Source of the DNA: Mycobacterium kiyosense
Lineage (GTDB): Bacteria > Actinomycetota > Actinomycetes > Mycobacteriales > Mycobacteriaceae
Direction: 5' to 3'
DNA: 64,000 bases
Assembly (NCBI GenBank): GCA_021654635.1
Contig: AP025179.1
Span: 6,076,001 to 6,140,000, forward strand
Shown: piece after piece, positions 56,270 through 64,000 of the stretch
Numbering within the stretch: the stretch's first letter is position 1
How the letters are laid out: every line of letters begins with the position of its first letter
Position numbers and translations under genes: made by a program
The notes under the pieces: model-generated
Database searches by the model: none
Seen by the model: only the letters and a program-made list of their open reading frames with translations
What the model was told of the DNA's origin: nothing

Positions 56270-59200
56270 GCCTTCGCGAACGGTTCGTATCCGGTCGCTG
56301 CGGCCTTCGCGCGGCAGCGGTCGATGAACTGCTGGTGGGTGTCAGCGTCGCCGTGTGCTCGGGCCAGTAGGCCCCGCAGCCGCAGCACGGTGAGTTGGTC
56401 GATGACGCAACCGGGTTCGGGTGAGGTGAGGCTGCGGCCAAGCGATCGACGGTGGCCTGCGCCTCGGCCAGATCGCCATCGGCACGCCGCTGCGCCAGTG
56501 CTTCGACGAGGACGTCGGCCGCCAGCCAAGCCCAGAACATCTCGCTCGTCTCGAGGTCGTTGTCGAAGACGGATCGAGCCAGCTCGACCGCTCCGTCGAG
56601 GTCACCGGTGCGGGCCAACTCTCGGGCCAGCTGAGGGTCGACAATCGGGACCGCAACGCGGGGGAAACCGCCCGATTTCCGCGGATTCGCGGGTGCGACG
56701 CAACAGCTCAAGTCCTTCATCGCGGGTGTGATCACCGTGGCGAATTAGCACGCCGCCGTGCGTCATCTGGGCAAGCCCCAAAATGAAGTCGTCACCCGTC
56801 TGCTCGGCGATCCGCAACGCCAGGGCCGTCTCGGTTAACGCGGTCGCATCCGCGGCGATAGCTCCGGCGGGGATGGCGCCGATGTATTTCCACATGATCG
56901 CGGCGACGTGGCTGGTCGGATCGATCGGGGCCGCCATCGTGATGGCCACGTCGGCGTCGGATTGCCATCCGTCGATGCCGAGTCGCATCATTGCCAACGC
57001 TTTCATCCCGATCGCCAGGGCGAGCGGCGAACCGAATACGAGATCGCCCAGAGTAGGTTTCCCCTCGGCAAGATCGACTATTCGTTGGGAGACGTGGAGT
57101 GCTTTACTGACCTCTCCGACCTCCGAGTACGCGTATGCCGCTCCGTTGAGCAGGGCGACGGCCAGGGTGCTATCCCCGATCGAATCGATCAAATCGATGA
57201 ATTCCGAAGCCATTGCGGCGGCATCGCCCGGTCGTCCATTGGTTGCGAGCACCATCATCGGGCCGTACATACCGATAGCCAATGACTCCTTGGCACCAGC
57301 CGCCGTGCACAGATCCCGAAGTTCCTCGAATCCCGTCTCATTGAAACCGATACCGGCGATAAATGAGCTGGCGCACAACATGGTTCGGGGCTCGATCTGC
57401 ATCCGCACCTGGTCCGGGTCAGTGCGCGGCAGTTGATCGGCGACACGGCGGGCGCGTTGCCAGCTCGCCCGGGCTGCGGCGCGGTCGCGATGATTGGACC
57501 ACGCGGCAGCACGCATGTGCCAGCCGAACGCGGTCCGCTGATCCCCGGCGGCTTCCAGGTGCTCGGCGATCAGGGCAGCATTCTCATCGCTGCCGGGATC
57601 GCGTGCTTCGATGACTGCGGCCACCCGCCGGTGCAATTCGGCGCGCCCGGCCTTGAGTTGCGACTCGTAGGCGACCGTGCGAATGAGCGGGTGCCCGAAT
57701 GCGTATTCCGCGTACGGAGTGAACCGCACCTGGTCGATCAGTTCGGCCCGCAGTAACTTGTCGAGCACCGGCTCGACGCCGAGCGCGGTGAGCAGGTCGG
57801 GGGTGAAGCGCGACCCGATGACTGCCGCGGCATTGATCGCCCGCTTGGCGCCGGCGTCCAACCGGTCGATACGGGCGGCGATGGTGGCCTGAAGGGTGGC
57901 CGGGAGGCTGACGGCGGCGGTTTCGTCGCGGCATTCGTAACCTCCACGGTCACCCCGGATTACGTTGCGCTCGGCCAGGTCCCGGATGATCTCTTCGGCG
58001 AAGAACGGATTGCCGGCGGCCTGCTCCGCGATCTGACGCGCCAGACTGCTCAGCGACGGGTGCGCCCCCAACAACTCACCGATCAACGCCAGCGTGTGCG
58101 CGGAGTTCAGCGGCGCCAACGCGATCGTCTGCCCGCCGGTGGTTCGGGACAGTGCGCCGCGGTATTCGGGCCGATAGGTGATCAGCACCAGCGAGTGGGT
58201 CTGCGGCACCACGGTTACGAAGTCGGCGAGCATCGCCTCGCTGGCTTCGTCGATCCAATGCGCGTCCTCGACCACGAAGATTGCCGGCGTGCTGCGGGCC
58301 AGCGCGGCGGCGTTGAACATCGCTCCCAGCCGTCTACGGCGCGCGTCGGAGGTGATGGCAGGAAGTGCGACGGCGGGATCGGCGACCCTCAGCAGATCGT
58401 CCAGCAACAGCAGATCTTCGGCGTCCGCCTCGGGTATCCGGACACGGGTACGTTCCCGGGCCACCTCGGGGGTGACGTCGTTGATCCCGAAGACCGATCG
58501 CAGCAACCGCTCAACCACATGGAAGGGCACGTCGCGGGTGTGTGATTCGCAGTAGGTGCTGAACACTTCGAGACCGGCGGACGTGGCGCGCTGCACTGCT
58601 TCGGCGACAGTTCGGCTCTTGCCGATTCCCGGCGGGCCGACCACCGCTGCCACACAACCGTTTCCCCCGATCGCCTGCTCCAATATCCCGCCGATGGTGT
58701 TCAGCTCCCAAGTGCGCCCAACCAGGGTCGACTCCCGCCGCGGCGATACGAACCGGCCGGAAGGCATGGCCAGCAGTCGACGCGCGGGCACTGGGGCTTG
58801 CGAGCCTTTGATATGCACTAGTTCGGGTTCGCCGAGCACCGCGAGGTTCTCGACCAGCTTGGCGGTGGACTCGCCGAGCATCACCCCACCCGGCGCGGCC
58901 GCGGACTCCATCCGCTGGGCCATCCCGACCTGCTCGCCTACCGCGGTATAACCCGAAGGGCCAGAACCTATTTCACCGGCGATCACTTGGCCGGAGTTGA
59001 GGCCCACCCGTAGCCGCAACGGGGGGCCGAGGCCGGTGTCAAGGTGTGCGACTTCGCCCTGGATGTCCAACGCCGCCAGACAAGCCCGCCGGGCGTGGTC
59101 CTCCAGCGCGACCGGCGCCCCGAATACCGCCATGATCCCGTCGCCGGTGAACTTGTCGACGGTGCCGCCATAGCGCTGCACAGCAGCCGCAGAACGGGTG

Positions 59201-59406
59201 AACACCTGCGCCATCAGGTCGCGCAGTCCTTCGGGTCCCAACGCCGCCGCGAGTCGCATTGACCCCACCACGTCTGCGAACAGCACCGTCACCTGCTTGT
59301 ACTCTGCACGTTCGGAGTCTGGCTGCACCGCGGTGCCGCAGCCGTCGCAGAACCTGGCGCCGTCCCGAAGGGCGAGACCACATGCCCGGCAAGACCGTTG
59401 GGACAT
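56206..59406 (-). pseudogene. Adenylate/guanylate cyclase-AAA ATPase-TPR regulator (two shifts)
   Basis: Corrected 1,066 residues. N-terminal zinc ribbon CRACGLALRDGARFCDGCG; class III cyclase domain VTVLFADVVGSMRLA, GTVDKFTGDGIMAVFGAP; then Walker A VVGPPGIGKSRT and Walker B IFVVEDAHWID; helical/TPR C-terminus. Shifts at G5 56660-56664 and near 56415-56430 cancel each other. Large mycobacterial signalling ATPases of this type are often without known targets. ATG 59406 overlaps the DUF2237 stop (TGAGATG). Its 3' end overlaps the convergent M1 gene by ~64 bp, so the last residues are uncertain. Confidence 0.83.
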
Positions 59407-59407
59407 C

Positions 59408-59794
59408 TCAGAGATTTGCGATGTCGTCAGGCACGTCCACCGCGTGTTGCTGAAGCACCTCGAGCGGCACCACGTCCAGCGTGCGCTGATGGGTGGAGGC
59501 CAGCACCACGGGAGCGGCGCAGCCATCCTGGTGGGCGCGCAGCCAGTTCCGCGCGGTGACGCACCAGCGGTCGCCGGGCAGCAACCCGGGGAACCGGTAC
59601 AGGGGCACCGGGGTGGACAGGTCGTTGCCGATGGAGCGCTGGTGCTCGAGGAACTGCGCGGTCACCACGGCACAGATGGTGTGCAGGCCGCGGTCCTCCT
59701 CCCCGGTGGCACAACAGCCGTCCCGATAGAAGCCGGTCATCGGCTCGGTGCCGCACGGTTCCAGCGGGCCGCCTAGCACGTTGCGATCGGGCAT
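59408..59794 (-). CDS. DUF2237 family protein
   Basis: 128 residues: MPDRNVLGGPLEPCGTEPMT, GFYRDGCCATGEEDRGLHTI, PRxLLPGDRWCVTARNWLRA-type core, LASTHQRTLDVVPLEVL. The family has conserved Cys residues (GCCATG, WCVTA) but no known function. It is coupled to the cyclase/ATPase gene downstream by overlap. Confidence 0.85.
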   Translation of the reverse strand: MPDRNVLGGPLEPCGTEPMTGFYRDGCCATGEEDRGLHTICAVVTAQFLEHQRSIGNDLSTPVPLYRFPGLLPGDRWCVTARNWLRAHQDGCAAPVVLASTHQRTLDVVPLEVLQQHAVDVPDDIANL

Positions 59795-59879
59795 TGGCTC
59801 AGTATTGCGCTTCCGGCCCGCGGATGGCGGGCAAATCTCTCTGCGCACGGGTCGCGGTGGAGTCGTAACACCGCCGGGG

Positions 59880-59892
59880 TAGGTTCAGCGGC
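59880..59892 (+). promoter_or_regulatory. Predicted leaderless promoter -10 box (matching one at 63383)
   Basis: TAGGTT at 59880-59885, seven bases, then GTG 59893. The paralogous gene at 63395 has the identical string TAGGTTCAGCGG directly before its GTG, so the promoter is conserved between copies. Confidence 0.55.
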
Positions 59893-60282
59893 GTGATACT
59901 AACGGGCGCCTTCCTGGCCGACGCGGCTGCCGTCGTCGACAACAAACTCAACGTGTCGGGCGGCGTGCTGTCCCGATTCGGGCTCGGGCCCGACCGCTCG
60001 GCCCGATTCGTCTTGGTGGTGCTGACGCAGGCCGAACCCGGCAACACCGACCGGCAGATCAAGATCGAGATGCGCCCGCCCAACGACGACGAGCCGATCA
60101 AGCTGGAGTTCGAGGTGCCGGAGGCGGCTGTCGCCGAGTTCCCCGGGTTCGCGTTCTTCGAGCTGCAGCTGCAGCTGCCGACCGACGGCCGCTGGGTGAT
60201 GGTGGTGACCGGCGGTACCGGAGCGATTTCGCTGCCGGTGCTGGTCAGCGAGATGCCGCAGCCGTCCGGGTTGAGCCTCTGA
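59893..60282 (+). CDS. Small beta-rich protein of unknown function, paralogue B1
   Basis: 129 residues: MILTGAFLADAAAVVDNKLN, VSGGVLSRFGLGPDR, FVLVVLTQAEPGNTDRQIKI, TDGRWVMVVTGGTGAISLPV. Closely related to the gene at 63395 and by pattern to those at 24823 and 25336. The short strand-rich form (LVVLTQAEPG ... GRWVMVV) resembles proteins annotated DUF6941. Function unknown. Confidence 0.75.
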   Translation: MILTGAFLADAAAVVDNKLNVSGGVLSRFGLGPDRSARFVLVVLTQAEPGNTDRQIKIEMRPPNDDEPIKLEFEVPEAAVAEFPGFAFFELQLQLPTDGRWVMVVTGGTGAISLPVLVSEMPQPSGLSL

Positions 60283-60306
60283 ACTGGGCAGCTGGGCGGC
60301 TGGGAC

Positions 60307-60785
60307 TCAAGCCTTCATAGCGCGAACGTCCCCAAAATGTCGGTATTCGACGCGGGGAACCGTACATTTGAGGCCGCTCGCCGGAAGATAGTTGCGGGCG
60401 GGCGCCGGGGCGCCGTAGGTGACCGCCTCCCGCCGGATGTGGTCGCCGAGTTCGGCCCAGGCGCGGTCGGGGTCCCGTGTAGGTAGATCATTCCGCGGTT
60501 GACCGGTCGGGGCATGACGACGAGCGGCTTGGTGCCGCCCTCGGCGCACAGCTGGTAGCGGGCCGCGACCTCGGGCAGGTGATCGGCCAGACCGAGCGGC
60601 AGCCCGAACCGCGCCGCACGCCGCGCGGTGGCCAACGACCCGCCGCCCACATAGAGCGGCTGATGCGGCCGGGTCCAGGTGCCGATGTCCGCCCAGAACG
60701 CCAGCATCTGTTCGACCAGGTTGTCCATCAGCTTGCCGCGCCGGCTGAATTCGACTCCCAGCAACCTCAGTACGGTGAGCAACAT
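60307..60785 (-). pseudogene. Truncated luciferase-like monooxygenase remnant
   Basis: Keeps FSRRGKLMDNLVEQMLAFWA, PLYVGGGSLATARRAARFGL and the following LLM core. The N-terminal ~80-100 residues are missing, the frame changes near 60480 (to DPDRAWAELGDHIRREAVTY), and the C-terminus is lost. Unlike the single-base breaks elsewhere, both ends are gone, so this is a true gene fragment. It directly follows the metallo-beta-lactamase gene. Confidence 0.72.
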
Positions 60786-60787
60786 GG

Positions 60788-62026
60788 CTACGAGTTTCTT
60801 GCCACCTGCTGGGTGAGCCAGGCGGTTTCCCAGAAGTTGGTGCTGTCGGCCAGCAGGTGCTCGTGTGCGGTCTTGAGCACTTCGCGCGCGGCGGGTTGGT
60901 CGGCGACCAGTTCGGCGAGGTGGATGGCGTGCAGCGGACGGCCGGCCGCCAAGTGGCCCCGGGCGCGGTCGACGAGCGCATCAGCGCCGGCCAGTTCGAC
61001 GACGTCGGCGGCCACCGCGCCGAACCCTACCGGATACAGTTCGGTGGTGCAGCGGTGATGGAACCAGCCCGAGTAGTTCTCCCAGATGGCCCGCACGTCC
61101 CAGGCGACCTTGCCGTAGCCTTGTCCCACTTCGTATTCCGCGGGCAGGGCGATCTCCCGCATCAACGTTTCGACGTCCTTGCCGCCGTTCATTCCGGCGA
61201 CGGTCTGGTCGTGCACATACTGGATCGCGTCGCGCAATCGAGTGAGTTCCGCCTCGATCAGCTCGGCGCCGGCGATCGGCTCGAAGTGGCCGGTGACGAG
61301 CAGGTCCGGCTTCAGATCACGCACCCGCTCGACCGAGGCGATCGTCGTCAAGGCATCTCGGTAGCGGTCACCGCGCATGGTGACCAGGTTCGGAATATGC
61401 CCGAACAGTGGACCGAACGTGTTGCCGCACAGGCAGATTCGCTCCTCAGGTAGCCACACCACCAGCGAGTCGGTGGTCTCGCCCCCGGGCACCGAGATGA
61501 GCTCCAGCCGTCGTCCCCCGACCTGCAGGGTCAGCGTGTCGTCGAAGTCGAGATCGACCGCGGGAACGCTCTGCGGGGGCAGCCGTTTGGTGCCGAGCCG
61601 GCGTTGGATGGCTGGGATTCCGGCGGCCAGGGTGTCTTGGAACGCGAACGCGCTGCGACTGGCCCGGTACGGGATGAGGCGTTCGTTGTCGTCACGCCAC
61701 AGCGTCCAGTTCGCCTGCGCGACAACGACTGTGTCGGGATCGCGGACGCTGTCCAGGCCGCCGACGTGGTCGACGTGGCCTTGCGTGAAGATGATGTAGC
61801 GCACCGGCGCGGTGTCGACGGCGTCGAAGTTGGCGCGGTGCACCGGCCCTTCGAATCCCATCCCGGTGTTGACGATCACCCGTCCGTCGTCGGTGGTCAG
61901 CAGGTATGAGTTGGAAAGCCCGGGCGAGCACCACAACCCGGGGGCGATCGGTTCGGCGCGTTCGGCGGCGGCCGGGCGCATCTGGTCGGCGCCTGGGCGA
62001 CTGCGGTAGACGGGCTCGAAGTTCAC
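60788..62026 (-). CDS. Metallo-beta-lactamase-fold hydrolase with alkylsulfatase-like C-terminus
   Basis: 412 residues. Metal motif IIFTQGHVDHVGGLD: the first His of HxHxDH is Gln here, while the rest is intact. LVTGHFEPIAG gives a further His. The C-terminal helical part (ENYSGWFHHRCTTELYPVGF and following) resembles the dimerisation domain of alkyl sulfatases. GTG 62026 has GAGGGAGAG upstream and lies 8 bp after the sulfotransferase stop. Sulfate-ester hydrolysis is plausible from context but not proven. Confidence 0.83.
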   Translation of the reverse strand: MNFEPVYRSRPGADQMRPAAAERAEPIAPGLWCSPGLSNSYLLTTDDGRVIVNTGMGFEGPVHRANFDAVDTAPVRYIIFTQGHVDHVGGLDSVRDPDTVVVAQANWTLWRDDNERLIPYRASRSAFAFQDTLAAGIPAIQRRLGTKRLPPQSVPAVDLDFDDTLTLQVGGRRLELISVPGGETTDSLVVWLPEERICLCGNTFGPLFGHIPNLVTMRGDRYRDALTTIASVERVRDLKPDLLVTGHFEPIAGAELIEAELTRLRDAIQYVHDQTVAGMNGGKDVETLMREIALPAEYEVGQGYGKVAWDVRAIWENYSGWFHHRCTTELYPVGFGAVAADVVELAGADALVDRARGHLAAGRPLHAIHLAELVADQPAAREVLKTAHEHLLADSTNFWETAWLTQQVARNS

Positions 62027-62036
62027 TGTCTCTCCC

Positions 62037-63293
62037 TCATTCGGCACGAACGTCGAACCTGTCGAAGTAGAAACCGAATCGTGTGCGCACCTCTTCGGCG
62101 CTGACACCGAAATGCCGTTGCAGGTCATAGCGGATGCGGCCGTGCTTGCCGCGTGGGTTGGCGTCAAGGTATCCCTGGAAGCAGCGAGCGGCCTGGTCGG
62201 TCAATTCGACACCGCTGCGACGGTAAAGCTCGGTCAGTAGCTGCATTTCGTTGCCGTTGAGGTGATGGAATCCGACGTCGATGCTGCGTTCGGCGGGGAC
62301 CAGGTCGCGGTCCCGCACGCAGGCACTGAGCAACCGGTGCACCCGGTCGGTCCAATAGTCCAGCAGCCAATCCGGGTCAATACTGTTGCGGCGCAGACGA
62401 TCCGAGTACGCCATCATGGTGATCGCCGACTGGATCACCGCAGCGGGATCGCGGTGGGTGAAGGCGACGGTGGCGTCGGGGAATGTCGCCAGCAGCGGTC
62501 CGAGTTGCTCACTGTGTTGCGGGCTTTTGAGCACCCAGGTCCGCGGGCCACGCAGAAACGTCAAGGCCTGCAACACTTTGCGTAGATACGCATAGTGATG
62601 GTGCTGATCCAGACCCAGGTAGTAATCGCGCCAACTCGGCACCCGCGCATGCCATTCCAGCACATAGGAAGCCAGATCCAGGTCCAGGACCTCGACCTCC
62701 TCCTCGATGGCCTCGGGGAACCGGTCGTGCATGGCCGCCACCAGCGGCGCGCTGGCCATCAGCGCGTCGTGTTCCTGTCTGGTCCGCGTGTAGCGCGGGT
62801 CCACGCCGCAGGCGTCCGGCCCGTGGCCGCGAGCCGGTATCGGATCCTGGCTCTCCCAGTACGGCAGCGCACGCCGGCGCGGGTCGGCGGCGATCAGGTT
62901 GACCAGGTGCGTGGTGCCCGATCGCGGCATCCCGACCACGATGAACGGCTTCTCGATCGGGATCGACTCGATCTCCGGGTAGCGCTTGACCAGATCGGTC
63001 AACGACAGCCGGTTGCGCAACAGGCGCACCACCCGCTGGCGCAGCGTGGAGCGGGTGAGTTGGCGCAGGCCATCGTCGGCCTCGATCGCGGCGACGTGCG
63101 CGCTCAACCGGTCGGTGAAACCGTCGGTGTCGTCCAGATCGTCCGCCCCGGCCTGAGCGCGTGCCTCGGCGAGCATCGCGTCGACGTCGAACGTAACGGG
63201 CCTGGACTCGGTGAACTCCAGGATCTGACGCTGGGTCTCGGTCAGCTGGGGCGAGGTCAGGTCACTCAGGTCGATGTGGTCCACAAGATCCAC
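62037..63293 (-). CDS. Sulfotransferase-family protein
   Basis: 418 residues. PAPS 5'-phosphosulfate loop PFIVVGMPRSGTTHLVNLIA and the 3'-phosphate region WVLKSPQHSEQLGPLL plus FTHRDPAAVIQS. Members transfer sulfate to lipids or sugars; mycobacteria have many of unknown substrate. It forms a tight pair with the metallo-beta-lactamase-fold gene, possibly sulfation and desulfation of one compound (inference). Confidence 0.9.
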   Translation of the reverse strand: MDLVDHIDLSDLTSPQLTETQRQILEFTESRPVTFDVDAMLAEARAQAGADDLDDTDGFTDRLSAHVAAIEADDGLRQLTRSTLRQRVVRLLRNRLSLTDLVKRYPEIESIPIEKPFIVVGMPRSGTTHLVNLIAADPRRRALPYWESQDPIPARGHGPDACGVDPRYTRTRQEHDALMASAPLVAAMHDRFPEAIEEEVEVLDLDLASYVLEWHARVPSWRDYYLGLDQHHHYAYLRKVLQALTFLRGPRTWVLKSPQHSEQLGPLLATFPDATVAFTHRDPAAVIQSAITMMAYSDRLRRNSIDPDWLLDYWTDRVHRLLSACVRDRDLVPAERSIDVGFHHLNGNEMQLLTELYRRSGVELTDQAARCFQGYLDANPRGKHGRIRYDLQRHFGVSAEEVRTRFGFYFDRFDVRAE

Positions 63294-63394
63294 GCTGCTG
63301 ACCTCCGTTGGCCGTCTTGCCGCTCGTCGCCGCCCGTCGAATATATGCCGCGACCCACCTGCGCTGGCGGGCAGCGCAACGGTAGGTTCAGCGG

Positions 63395-63754
63395 GTGATA
63401 GTCGGGGCCTTCCTGGCCGAGGCCGCAGCGGCGGTGGACAACAAGCTCAACGTGTCGGGCGGGGTGCTGCTGCGGTTCGCCGTCGAGGAAGATCGGCTGG
63501 CGCAGTTCCTGCTGGTGGTGCTCACCCAGGCGGAGACCGGAAGCCCGGATCGGCGGGTCGAAGTCGAAATCCGCCCGCCCACCGACGAGGAGTCCCTGAC
63601 CATCGAGTTCGAACTGCCCGAGGCCGCCACCACAGCCGAGCTCGGGTTCGCCATCTTCCCCGTCGAAGTGACCCTGCCGGTCAACGGGCGCTGGGTGCTG
63701 ATGGTGACCGGCGGCGCGGGCATGATCTCGCTTCCGCTGATCGTCAGCGGATGA
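63395..63754 (+). CDS. Small beta-rich protein of unknown function, paralogue B2
   Basis: 119 residues: MIVGAFLAEAAAAVDNKLNV, SGGVLLRFAVEEDRLAQFLL, NGRWVLMVTGGAGMISLPLI. Over half identical by eye to the gene at 59893, with the same TAGGTT leaderless promoter (63383-63388, six bases before the GTG). Genome neighbours differ, so promoter and gene were duplicated together. Confidence 0.77.
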   Translation: MIVGAFLAEAAAAVDNKLNVSGGVLLRFAVEEDRLAQFLLVVLTQAETGSPDRRVEVEIRPPTDEESLTIEFELPEAATTAELGFAIFPVEVTLPVNGRWVLMVTGGAGMISLPLIVSG

Positions 63755-63839
63755 CGGCGGCATAACGATTTTCCACCTCACTTGTCGCGGTCCGGTACGC
63801 CGCGCGTGAGGGGTCGCCGACCGAAACTACCGTCGCGTC

Positions 63840-64000
63840 GTGCACCGTCGAACCGCCCTCAAGCTGCCGCTGGCGCTGGCCGTGGGCACGGCGCTGATCG
63901 GTGCACCGCGCGCCGGCGCCGACGCGGGCCGGTGGCCGGCCGACCGTGCCCACAACTGGTATCAGGCGCAGGGTTGGCTCGTCGGGTGCAACTACACGAC
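63840..64000 (+). CDS. Secreted glycoside hydrolase-like protein (N-terminus only)
   Basis: Starts GTG 63840: VHRRTALKLPLALAVGTALI has a twin-Arg-like start and a hydrophobic core, ending near PRAGADA. The mature part begins RAHNWYQAQGWLVGCNYTT, a pattern I associate with cellulase-like (beta-glycosidase) proteins with a WLVGCNF segment. It runs off the right edge after 53 codons, so family and function are tentative. Confidence 0.55.
   Translation, partial: MHRRTALKLPLALAVGTALIGAPRAGADAGRWPADRAHNWYQAQGWLVGCNYT

Overview
The window comes from a slow-growing nontuberculous Mycobacterium. The evidence is high GC, two PE_PGRS genes, a cutinase, an LpqH-type lipoprotein, a WS/DGAT acyltransferase, many FMN/F420-type monooxygenases, and an anchor-gene order that matches the Rv3722c-Rv3734c segment of M. 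tuberculosis: aminotransferase, SRP RNA (ffs), tRNA-Ser, lucA, cutinase, epimerase, Prim-PolC, ligC, Nudix, tgs2. Accessory DNA is inserted between these anchors.

Layout. 1-2423: aminotransferase (partial), ffs, tRNA-Ser(GGA), lucA. 2435-3386: a ParB-like protein and a lipoprotein. 3452-8915: an unusual four-gene operon with a TPR protein, a CHAT-domain protease and two proteins I do not recognise. 8944-12979: a dihydrodipicolinate-reductase-like enzyme, two CsbD proteins, cutinase, a tiny membrane protein, a PPOX-type flavoprotein and an epimerase. 13013-21737: a catabolic island with two Rieske oxygenases, each followed by a paralogous ~110-residue protein, plus ferredoxin, SDR, TauD-type dioxygenase, an amidohydrolase with a changed metal motif, MarR, and a divergent aldehyde dehydrogenase. 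The two promoter regions of this island share a 13-bp operator-like sequence. 21745-22575: a 224-bp tandem repeat. 22614-30705: Prim-PolC/LigC, two small paralogues, P450, Nudix, Tgs2 and membrane proteins. 31241-34211: a TetR-controlled operon. 34216-40957: hydroxyacid dehydrogenase, carboxylesterase, then CitE-like lyase, CoA-transferase, monooxygenase and GntR. 41008-41687: a Phd/VapC toxin-antitoxin pair. 42088-44865: AraC, and a divergent TetR/monooxygenase pair. 44887-50696: twin PE_PGRS genes. 51030-56269: a Pls/PosA-type NRPS-like protein and an M1 peptidase. 56206-64000: a giant cyclase/ATPase regulator, DUF2237, two more small paralogues, sulfotransferase, a metallo-beta-lactamase-fold protein and the start of a glycoside hydrolase.

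Two themes recur. First, about fifteen genes are broken by single-base shifts, nearly all in short homopolymers. Removing the extra base usually restores a whole number of codons and a normal family length, so most are probably sequence or assembly errors; they should be resolved before any gene is called dead. Second, many starts look leaderless: a TANNNT -10 box lies 6-7 nt upstream of an ATG or GTG. This helps fix the starts of the TPR/CHAT operon, the toxin-antitoxin operon, GntR and all four small paralogues.

All functional calls come from reading the sequence and from family knowledge. No database search was run.
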